Assembly (NCBI GenBank): GCA_000508965.1
Contig: BAHV02000001.1
Location: forward strand, 186,001 to 250,000
Source: Dielma sp000508965
Lineage (GTDB): Bacteria; Bacillota_I; Bacilli_A; Erysipelotrichales; Erysipelotrichaceae
Direction: 5' to 3'
DNA: 64,000 nucleotides
Shown here one piece after another: positions 1 through 11,100 of this stretch. Below the pieces are notes generated by a model, which was not told the DNA's origin, ran no database searches, and saw only the letters and a program-made list of their open reading frames with translations. How positions within the stretch are numbered: the stretch's first letter is position 1; the number at the start of each line of letters is the position of its first letter. The position numbers and the translations under genes were made by a program.

Positions 1-497
1 CGTTCAACGCTGTTCTTCATATAATCATAAGTTGATGGATATGGCGCGCATTCATCAAAACTCATAATGAAATCGGCTCCGATTTTATTTTGAATCTGAA
101 TTGATTTTTCAGGACTTAAAAACAAAGTTGAACCATCCAGATGACTCTTAAAAGTTACTCCTTCTTCGTGTATCTTTCTTGAGTCCGCAAGCGAAAACAC
201 CTGAAAACCGCCGCTGTCGGTAAGCATCGGCCCGTTATAATTCATAAATTTCTGTACACCGCCGGCTTCTGCCACGATATCCTCACCAGGACGCAGCCAA
301 AGGTGGTAGGTATTCGACAAAATCACACCGGCGCCGATTGCCTTTAGTTCTTCCGGAGATACATATTTCACTGTTGCCAATGTTCCTACCGGCATGAACA
401 TTGGTGTTTCTACATCACCATGCGGAGTATGCAGGATACCGCAGCGGGCACCTGACTGTTTACATACATGGGTTATTTCAAATTTTATAGCACTCAT
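1..497 (-). CDS. tgt: Queuine/preQ1 tRNA-ribosyltransferase (Tgt), 3' end outside window
   Basis: This enzyme exchanges the guanine at position 34 of GUN-anticodon tRNAs for preQ1 (queuosine pathway, cytosol). About 165 N-terminal residues are present. The protein begins MSAIKFEITHVCKQSGAR and carries the family blocks TPMFMPVGT, SNTYHLWLRPG and LTDSGGFQVFSL, the last containing the catalytic Asp. It ends inside the barrel at the window edge (about 380 residues is usual). The start is the ATG at 495-497. Seen: sequence blocks. Known: family function. Confidence 0.95.
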   Translation of the reverse strand, partial: MSAIKFEITHVCKQSGARCGILHTPHGDVETPMFMPVGTLATVKYVSPEELKAIGAGVILSNTYHLWLRPGEDIVAEAGGVQKFMNYNGPMLTDSGGFQVFSLADSRKIHEEGVTFKSHLDGSTLFLSPEKSIQIQNKIGADFIMSFDECAPYPSTYDYMKNSVE

Positions 498-578
498 ATT
501 TTTCACCATTTTTTATTTTATCACAAATCAGACTTCTAACACAAACATTCAATCCTGATATTCCTGAAAATAACAGCT

Positions 579-1865
579 TTAATTTAAGATTTCAGGCTTT
601 TTTTCTTCAGGATAAGTCATTTCTTCCACTTTTTCCTGCTTTTTTCCCTTGATTCGGCTAAAGACTTCTTCCGCCCATGGCTTATCTTCTTCATTATTAA
701 AACATAAAGTCATTAAATATAAACCATTCTGACAAAGAATCTGACCAATACCCATAAAGTATTTTTCACCATTTTCTTCAGCTTCATGAATAACATACCG
801 GCATCTGCCCTCACCGCAGATGATTTCAGTATAAGGCTCACTGCCTTCACCGAATACCGGGCCGACAAAATCAGCATCTCCCTCATTCATAACATAGCCG
901 CTCACCCGCATATTCTTCCAGTCAGGATAAGCCCCGTCATACCATAAATTGTTACCATCCGCTTCACGTTCATAACGAAAATTACCAGGCATATCAATAT
1001 CAATCTTGCCAAAATGAATCGTTACCCATCCCTTGCGATAGCCAATCGGTGTTTCCGAATAATAAACGGCCTGTTTTGAAGTATCCACCGGTGTCCGCTC
1101 ATCTAAACGGCAAAGATATTCATAGTCCTTGATTGGAATCGGAATCTCATGGCTCATTGTCATTGCCTGCTCAAGATAATCCAGAATCGAAGTATTCAAA
1201 ATCGCATCCTCATCACTGCGGGAACTTGGCATGTAATAGCATTTCTCCCACATTAAATGCAGCGCGCAGTTACGATAAAAATACGCATCCTGCTCCTCAT
1301 TATTCCAAATGAAGAACTCTTGCGCAAAGGGATGGATGCCCTCCTGTGCTGCTCTTGAGATCAGTTTCTTAATATTAAAGCGGCCAAAGGGTGACAGCAC
1401 ACAGCCCTCACAACCCGCTGGCTGATACTGATTCATATCCCAGCAAATACTAAGATTGGAATAATCACCGGCTGCATAATCATGACAAATCTCGATGATA
1501 TTCTGAAGCCAGGAATAAAAATGGTCCTTGCGCATCCGTTCAAAGTCACGGCGTCCTTCATATTCTGTATCATCCTCAATCAGCATGTGCTTCCCTAAAC
1601 GTTCCTGAAATACATCGATAAACTCAATCGCATATTTATGAAAACCGGCGCCTACCAGATTCGTCTGACAATCTCCTTTAAATATCCACTCATTTCCATC
1701 CTGTATAAATTCTACATAAAGATTACCTAACGGACAGAAATGGATGCCGGAGTTATTTTCATCCTCATCATAACCAAGTGTCCATTCCTGACATAATTCA
1801 GACAATAACCGCTTAACCCCATGCTTGTCTTCAATTTTTGTTTCAAATGAAAAACCGATGCTCAT
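579..1865 (-). CDS. Uncharacterised 428-residue protein
   Basis: I do not recognise this protein. It is acidic, rich in aromatic residues and Cys, and has no signal peptide or membrane segment, so it is probably cytosolic. A CxxC-like pair (AGCEGC) lies near residue 152, and the C-terminal tail is charged (KGKKQEKVEEMTYPEEKK). It follows tgt on the same strand direction but is separated from it by about 80 bases and from the giant surface gene by about 290 bases. The ATG at 1865 is preceded by a GAGGAAGAG-like ribosome binding site. It is probably a single-gene unit. Function unknown. Confidence 0.7.
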   Translation of the reverse strand: MSIGFSFETKIEDKHGVKRLLSELCQEWTLGYDEDENNSGIHFCPLGNLYVEFIQDGNEWIFKGDCQTNLVGAGFHKYAIEFIDVFQERLGKHMLIEDDTEYEGRRDFERMRKDHFYSWLQNIIEICHDYAAGDYSNLSICWDMNQYQPAGCEGCVLSPFGRFNIKKLISRAAQEGIHPFAQEFFIWNNEEQDAYFYRNCALHLMWEKCYYMPSSRSDEDAILNTSILDYLEQAMTMSHEIPIPIKDYEYLCRLDERTPVDTSKQAVYYSETPIGYRKGWVTIHFGKIDIDMPGNFRYEREADGNNLWYDGAYPDWKNMRVSGYVMNEGDADFVGPVFGEGSEPYTEIICGEGRCRYVIHEAEENGEKYFMGIGQILCQNGLYLMTLCFNNEEDKPWAEEVFSRIKGKKQEKVEEMTYPEEKKPEILN

Positions 1866-2070
1866 TGTACTCTTCCTCTCGTTCTAGTTATAACTATATA
1901 TAATTCCTCAATATATTTTTACCTAAAACAGCATTGATATGCTGCCGTTATTTACTCGCTTTAAAAGCCATCTGTATCATAACACAACCCATTCTCAGAT
2001 TAAACTAAATTCAAGCTTTTTATACCTTAAGAATGAAATACCTAATACATTTGCCGATATTCCAATTAAT

Positions 2071-2105
2071 AAAAAGGATGTGTGAAGTTTGAACCTCATA
2101 CATCC
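2071..2105 (-). terminator. Intrinsic terminator of the giant surface-protein gene
   Basis: On the minus strand a roughly 12-bp stem (GGATGTATGAGG with CTTCACACATCC, one mismatch and one wobble) with a 6-base loop is followed by TTTTTATT. It lies about 50 bases after the stop codon of the gene starting at 13781. Confidence 0.8.
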
Positions 2106-2156
2106 TTAATTTAAAGCTTATAAACTTCTGCCTTCTTACATACAGGACTCTCTTAT

Positions 2157-5100
2157 TTATTTTTGTTCATCCTGCTTAAGAGCCTTCTTCCTTTTAGTAA
2201 CCTTACGAAGGATGAATGCTGCGATTGCGATCAGTATCAGCAATGGCAGCCAGCACCATGGGCAAATACAAGTAAAGGTTGGGAAGAACTGATACCAGAA
2301 CTCACATAGTATACAACCGCAAGTTACACCGCTTGTAGTTGGTTCGCTTGGTTCTGCCGTTGTACTTTCTTCTTTGAAGGTAACTTCGATCGTGGTATCC
2401 TCATTGATTTCATCTAAAGTTATACTTCCTGAAGATACAGCTACTTCTTTGCCATTAACATATACTTTATCAAGTACATAACCGTTTTCCGGATAGAAGT
2501 AGAAAGTCTGTTCCCTTCCCTTAATTACTTTTAGCTTATCGGAAGGACTGATTGAACCGCCCTTGCCATCAATCGTTACAATAATCGTTACAAATTCGTC
2601 AGCTTCCTTAGCGTCAGTATTCGCATTCGTTTCCGTATCGGTAGCTGCAAGATTGCCATTATCAAAACCTTGGTTTGTCGGTTTCTCCGGGGTCTCCGGC
2701 ACTGGTTGTTCGGTTGGCTTTTCAACAGGTGTCTCCAGTGTTTCTTCAGGAGTTGTATCAGGTGTTTCCTCAGGAGTTGATCCCGGTGTTTCCTCAGGGA
2801 TTTCTTCCGGTTTAGGTTTAGGCTTATTACCGCCGCCGGTATTACCACCCGTATTGCCTGTGTTCTCAACCTTAAAGGTAACACTTATTGTATGATTAGC
2901 CGTAATGTTATTAAACTTCCAATAATTAGAAACACTCACTGCTTTGCCGTCTACAATTACCTTATCAACCTGATAACCGGTATCCGGTATAAAGTAAATG
3001 CTTAGACTGCCATTCTTGTTCACTGTGGTTTCACCGGATGGTGATACAGCCCCGTGACTGCCTGCCGTAGATGTAATCGTGAATGTCGAATTATCAGGAG
3101 TACTGCCGATTGGTCGGATTGCCGCCATATCATTCTTAGCCTCATTGAAAATCTGGAACATTTCACTTAACATTGCATCATCAGCTAAAGCACCCTTAAG
3201 ATCATTTACACCTTGGTTATAAATATCCGTTAATTTCTGATAATTTTCCTCAGTATAATCATTCTGATCATATTTCTTGTACTCAGCTTCAAGTTTTGCT
3301 AATAGATCATTCAAATCCTTTTCAGTAGCAGGGCGGTCAGCCATCGTTGTCGGCTTTGTCACCACTGCATCATAGATTTCTCTGATTGTAGGACCATAGA
3401 ATAATTCATCAACAGCCTCTTGAACACTATCAGGCAGCTTATTCAGAGCTACAACAGCATCAGTAACCTTATCTGCGATATTGGCATCACTAACCTTGAT
3501 ACCATTGTCTGAATCTTTAGAAAAACCTTCGCCTTTATATTTATTGTTATCCGTTGTAGCATATTCCTTCACAAAGATTTCCGCAAGATTGTCTAATCCT
3601 TCATGAAGCTTTTCTCTTGCCTTATCTAATTCATCCTGCTGACTGCTTAATTCCTTTTGAATCTCAATCGGCAGTCTGTCAATCATATCCTGTACTTGAT
3701 CGATGGCTTTCTGATAAGCAACTAGCTCATCAATACGCTCACTTACGGTTCCATCCCTATCAGTATTATCCATAATACTATCAGAATCAGGATCAAAAGA
3801 AGGACACTTCGGTAAGTTAACAACTAAACCTGATACATAACCAACATCGCCTAACTCTACACGTCTCAGCGTGTCAAGTAAATCCTTAAGCTCCGGCAGC
3901 TTACCGGTTGGATCAGCTACTTGCTGCATCTTCTTTGACAATGTGTCATATTCGATACCGGCTTCATCGATGCCTGTCTTTTGATCTTCACTGACTGCAC
4001 CTGAAACCGTATTGTACAATGCATCTAACTCATTCTGGCGTGCCTCAACAGCTGCTTCCAGATCAGCATCTTCCGGATCTGCTTCTGCCGCCGCCTTTGC
4101 TTCATTCAGTGCATCAATAGCTGCTTCCAGCTGTTCTTTAGCCGCAACTAGGCTGCTCTTATCCGCATCCTCATTATCGATAGTGCCGTTAAGATCATTA
4201 TCGATCGTACTATGCAGTGATTCAATCTTATCACGGAGTAATTCCGCACGTTCATATTCTCTGATTTGTTCTTCAAGATCAGCTAAGACAGGTTTCTTAT
4301 CTAACAAATGAGAACGGTTTTCATCAGATAATGAATCTAATGCACCTTCTCTGAATTGTTCGATTAACTTATGCACCAAATCCTCGCTTGCCTGACGATC
4401 ATCAGCATCATCAAAATTGATGTTGCCATCAAAGTCTAAATAGCTTTCCAATGCTTCATAATCTTCAATGAAAGATTGATATTGTGTATTTTGCGGTACA
4501 CACATTAATTTCAAATCATTGAAGCCAGGGAATACATTGCCGGTTAATACTTCGTAATAATCAGCAAAGCTATTCACATTGATTTCAATTTCACCGCTAT
4601 TACTTGTACGGTCTAACAGTGGATTACCGCCTTGTACCCAAGTCAAGATACTGGCTTTTTCTAATTCAGCAACTTCAAATAACTCACCGCCTGCCCAAAG
4701 TGCATCCAGTGTATGATAAATTATCCCGCTTTCTACAAAATCATCTTGTTTAAAGTTCATTGCGATAGACAGAATATCATCTGCACCCTCATTAGGCAGC
4801 AGAATTTCTACTTCATCGCCTAAATAATCAGTAACTTCTGCACCACTAACAGGAATAGTCTCTTCCTTGGCACTGCTTGATTCACCGGTTTTCTTAGCCG
4901 TCATGGTAATACTGTTTAAACCATCCGGATTGCTTGTGATAACCTCTAATGCTGTCGGCAGCTTCCAGCCATTCAAAACAGTATCTACACTGATACGTCT
5001 AATATCGGCAGCTTTTGCTTCTTCTGCACCCATTACCGCAGTCAAAATCTCATCAAGAGCAGCACCCGGTATTGTAACCTTTAAGCTATCTACGGCAGTA

Positions 5101-8100
5101 CCCATGCCTTCCATTACCGGCCGGCTTAATTCAACTTCATAAGATGTGCCGTTACGGTCAGTAACCGTAATCTTGCCATCACTGCTGCTCTTAGGAATAC
5201 TGATCTGTGTACCATCATCGGTAATAATCGTGATGCCGATCAAATCAGTTAATTCTTCAAGCTTAATGTTATCAACTAATAAATCATCAAGTTTGCTGAC
5301 ACTTAACGGTGCTTTATTCAGCTTAGTATGCAAGTCAATACCCGCTGTTACCGCAATGCCTTGACCTGCATTTCCACCATTATCCTCAGTATTTACATCA
5401 ACATGCGTCAAAGTCTTATCACTTTCTTGCGCTGCTTCCAAAATACCGGATAAAATTTCAGGTGAGAGTGTGATCGTATAAGGTTCACCCTCATTGCTGA
5501 TTACATTACTTAAATCAATATCCTTTAATGCTTCAGTTAAATCAACAGGTTCACCCTTTTTAACTGCCAGGAGTTCACCCGCAGGCGTAACCGTTATAAT
5601 CGTATCCTTTTCTTGACCGATCATTAAGGTTACATTCTTCACATGATGATCCTCATCCTCAGCACGTACGTCATGGATCGTAATTCCCTTATCGATATTC
5701 ATGTCCTCAAGGATAACCGTTTTAACTGCTTCCTCTGTACGGATTGAAGGTGCAGAGCTTAATCCCTCATGGGCTTTGATTGTATCAGGTAATAAATGGC
5801 CATTCTTTACATCATCAACCTTGATACTGCTGATAAACATATCTTTAGGCTCTTCTAAACCTGAAAGCTGTTTCACCAGCTCATGAAGTGTATCACCCGG
5901 AATGGTGATTGAATAAGGACTATTTCCTTGCAGGCTGCCACCTAATTCTTTACTTAAATCTACTTCCCTTACTTCACCCGCAGGCTTACCGTTATCCGGA
6001 TTGATTTCCACTGCAGCGATCGGCTCAGTAATCAGGGTAGCCGGATAATCAGCAGGAAGCTTCACTTCATAAACCTTTTCATTTCTTGCTTCGTCAAATA
6101 CGTGCACACGAATTGCAGTCCCATCCGGAATGTAATTTGGTGCCGTTTGAATATCAGTTAAAATTAAATCATTATAAATGCCTTCCTTATCCGGCTGTAC
6201 ATCTTGTACGCCGTTAGATGTAGTAACCTTTGGTGTGTCTGTCTTGCTTGCGGAACCTGCCGGTTCGGCTGTTTCAGGCAATGTTATACCAAAGTCGGAT
6301 TTCGCATTTACGACAATCTTTTGAATGTCAGTATCCACCGGACTGATGTCAATTACATCAGCGATTTCTTCAGCCGCAAGTACACCTTGAACAGCCTCAC
6401 TGATGATTGCATCAAGTGCATCGCTCGGAATCGTGATCTTATTCTGCTTTGTGTCAGCATTAAAATCAACTGTTATCGCAGTTTCAATCTTAACTGTTTC
6501 ACGAATTGCATGTGAATCGCCATGTTCATCCTTATACACAACATCCACTTTTACAGCTGTATCAGCAGCATCGATTGCTGAAGGCACCGGTACACTGATA
6601 ATGATCGGCTGTCCGGTAACCGGATTTTTAACCGTCATATCCACATTTCTTAGCGAAAAATTCTTTTCTACTGTATTCTGATCGATGATTAATGCCTCAG
6701 CACCTTCAGTGACCTTGATTGCGAGCTTATTCACGTCGTCCTCACCATCATTCACTCTTACAATGCCCCCATTTACTACACCGACACCGGCTTCTGCATC
6801 TTTAGCCATAGCTATGGCCGTACCTGCAACAGCAGGCAGTCCATAACCGATACGGTTACCGGCAATAGTGACAGCATTGATTACACCCGCAGTGATTGTA
6901 CCGTCAGCTTTTAAAGCATTCAATAGAGCATCAATACTAGCACCCGGTAATACAGCTTCGTTTTTATCATCGCTTTTTTCATTAACAATAACACCTTGGA
7001 TTTCTCCAACATTCAGCTCTTTTTCATTGCCGTTTGGCTGAATGATCATGACTTTTCCATCAGGAAGATTTTCTGCATCCGTTACCGGAATAACCACCTT
7101 TATTGTACTTCCGGTATTTGGATCGATAATATCAACGATCATACCGCCAATTTCATGTGTTGGCTTAGTAACAATGCTCTCTACCTTCAAATCAGAACTA
7201 TTGTCATTCATACCCGTTGAAGGCTTAGTGATCGTTCCGACACCTTGGATACCGGCACCCGCACTGCCATTTGTAAGTTTATCTGACAATGGCATAGCAT
7301 CTGATATAACCTTCACATCGCTTACCACAACGGTGGATAAATCACCATCGCCTAACTGCTTCTTAACTGCATCAGCTAATTGTTCAGCAGTGACAGCCGT
7401 TTGGAAATCATTTGGATAGTCGAGTTTATCACCCTCATTGATTTCTTCATAATCATCGGTATCCTTTTTCTGAGTATTTGTATGATCTGCCGGCACATAA
7501 ACAACATGCGTCTGCTTATTCTTATCCAATACCGTTACCTCTATACCCTTATAGACATAACCGTCAGCCGGCTTGATTGGCTGAATCGTAATGCCCTCTT
7601 CGCCTAAGGTAATCATTGTATCAGCATTGCTAGGATCACCGGCAGTATCCGTGATCGTACCCTTTACAGCAGCAGGATCGAGGAAGCCTTCACCCATTGT
7701 TGGTTTAGTGCCATCAAATGCCTTGACCTCATCGGTATTGATTACAAGCTTACCGATCACACCACGGCCGCCGGCAATTTCCGCAATCTTTTCATTTGAA
7801 ATTGTAACCTTTTTCGTACCGTCAGCATTTGTGTCAATGGTTAAATCACCAATGAAAACGACTTGATCCGTTGTCGTTCCTTTATCAGGATCGATCATTG
7901 AAATAGTTACCTTTTGAATTGAATTACCCGGAAGAACGGATACATGATCAAGAACTAAAGGATTACCACTGCTTACACCACCGGCTGTCGGATTGATTGT
8001 AATCTGTTCCAGCTTATCCTGATCAATACCGGCATCAGCACTCACACCCTCGTTAAATACCGGTAATACAGGTGTTGTGTTACTCTTTTGAGTTAAATTT

Positions 8101-11100
8101 AAAATCGAAGTATGCAAGTCATCCTTTTTATCAGCTATAAAATCAGTCACCGCCGTACTGCCCATAAAGCCTGTATCTAATAAATGATTGATTTCATCGA
8201 TAGCAACATCGACTGAAGCCGCTCCTGTGATACTAGGCAGTAATTTACCATCAGCATCTGTCAGCTTTGTGTACACATCCTTCGCAGCCGCTAACGTACC
8301 CTCGGAAGCATCCTTCGCAAAAGCATTCCACTTGTTATCGCCAGTAACATAAGGGAAGGCAACTTGACTTTTCTTATCAACGATATTATCGCCTAAATCA
8401 ATTGCTTGTTTCAATTCATCTAATAAAGCATCGAGTGCTGTTATCAGTGTTTCAGTAGATTGGTTCTTTGCTGTGAAACCATTCTTAACCGTAATTTCAA
8501 GCGGCCCGGTAATACCTTCCTCCGGTTCCTTTTGAGTGCCGTTAACCGTGATTGTCACCTTACCATCAACCGCATTCTTAACGCTGAGATTAGGATATTT
8601 ACTCTTATCCGCCAAATTACGGATCGTATCCTTAACGATAACTTCTTTATTACTGCCAACCGGTGTAACCGTGATTGTGACAGTTGCATCTAAATCCACC
8701 TTCATACCGCTGCTTGGTGTTAAAGTAAGGACGGCATTATTCGAATGGGTAATGTTACCGGTCATATCAGTATTACTGCCGCTGACTAAAGCTGCTGTAC
8801 CGCCTGTTATACCGACAGGCACACCCAAGTTATAAACATTATCCTTAATTTCTGCACCGGCTGTATGATTACTAACATCCGCAGACTTAAAGATTACTTC
8901 TGCTTTACCATAAGATGCCTTTTCAGGATCATTATGGAACACCACAACATAATCACTGTTAATACCATCATCAATGGTAACAGTACCCTTGTTTTTATCA
9001 ACAGCTATGGAACCTCCGGTGTTTGGATCAGTGGAATCAGTCGGATTAACAGGGAGTTTTGTTTCAGTGCCATCAATACTTACACTTTCAACATGCCTGC
9101 CATACACAGGCGTCAGTGTGTAAGTTGGTACCGTAATCATAGAAGCTTCAACAAGTTTAGTTTCCTTACCAAGAGAATCATCTTCCTTTGTCTTCACTTC
9201 TGCACTTATCTGCGTACCTGCTTGAACATTAATAACCGGCTTATTCTCTTTGTTGTAGGTATCGATTATTGTTTTCAGCTGTTTTGACGTTACTGTCACT
9301 TGGTTATCTTCTGCCGGATCAACAATATCCTTTAACGTATCTGCCGGCAGGTTGATGTTATGTGTACTGCCTGTCCCATCGGTAATTGCGACAGCTGTGC
9401 TGCCATCATTGTCAGTAAGGTTGATTTCAGCAATGAAATCACCAATTGTCAGAATGACCTTACCAGCTGCTTCACCATCCTTTGGTTTTACCGAAATATC
9501 CGGTATTGTATAAGCATCCGCTGAAGCAGTACCGATTACACCAACCGCCTTATCAACGATCGAAGTATCAGCCGCTACATAGAATGAGCTAGCTCCTTCA
9601 GTTGTTTCAATATCAGTAATCGGACCATATACATTAGGAATTACAAATGTATCATTGCCATTTACAACCCCAGTCTTATTCTTGCCCTGCTCTTTATAAC
9701 TTACTGCTTTAAGCGTATTACCTTCAGCCAGGTTGGTTTGCTTCATTGCAGCACTCTTACCCTCTTGAACATAATACTTAGTAATTTTTGATTTTGTATT
9801 AGTAATAGCAACCACACCATTTTGCAGATATTCTATTTTAGAATCCGCATAACCGGTCGTATCTGTCAATTCCTTCTTACTTGTATCAGGTATTGTAAAT
9901 CCGCCTGGCACGGTAATTTCATATTGTCTATTTAATTCATTTTGCGTTTTAGCCAGCACTTCCATAGCCTGAGCTATCTCTGCTTCTGTTGCAGCTGCAT
10001 TGTTCTTAGCAGCAGTTGCCACTTGTAACGCATTCGCATAATTTACCCATGTGGATGGTGTATAATCATCCCGCTTCAAAGCAAGAGAATTCAGAATATC
10101 AAGGTAATCAGTTAAAGCATCCTTATCTGATTTAACTGCTTTTGAAACATCCGTTACTATAACTTCACCTGTTACATTAGGAATGACAATTGTTCCATCC
10201 GGGTTGACGGTTGCCTTCTTTTCTGTACCACCCATGGTATATGTAACTTCTGTACCCGGGATCACTGAATAACCGATTTCAGTACCAATTTGCAAAGTCA
10301 AATTCTTCTGATATTCTGCACTGCCTGTTACGTTGCCGTCCATATCAGTGGTCGGATCAGTCAAATCATTCGTCGTGATCGTTGCGATAAGTTCATCCTC
10401 ATCATTTTTAATTTCAGAAGGATATGTCACATCATAAAGTGCAGCATCAAACACTACGGTCAACTGTAAATTAGTTACTGTCTGCTCTTTTGTAAGTTTG
10501 ACTTTATATAACACATCAGATATTCGGGTTAATGAATCTAACGCTAATTCCTCACCGTTTAATTTTACTGAACTTACCGTATATCCTGTTAAGGCAATGA
10601 TATCAACAGTTGCCTCAGTATTTTTACGCAGAACCATATTTTTGGTCTTAAGCGTAGGCAATGCAGGTTCATCGCTCATCAGACTAATACTTGCAGTACT
10701 GGCTGTTTGTGCAAACACACTGTCCCTTACAGCACCTAGCAATTCATTAGGAGATGTACTAGTCCAGCTGTCCGGCAGTATCACTTTATCCGGATAGTTG
10801 GATTGAATCGTAAGCACCACTGTATCATAGCGTATACCGTTTAATGCTTTATATAATGATTCAGCAACCGTATAAAGCTGATTCAGATTACTCTGCAGCT
10901 TCTCAGGGTTCAATTTAATCCCCGTATTCGGGTCATCACCAGCCAGCAGGATTTCCGCACGATCGGATAATCCGGAGATTATTGTCTGATCGGCCGGTGT
11001 TAATTTCTTGATTGTCGCATCATACTGAGCAACAATATTCGTCAATTCCTTTAATGCCGCTGCATTTGTATATAAATCCTTGATCTCATCCGCATTTGCA

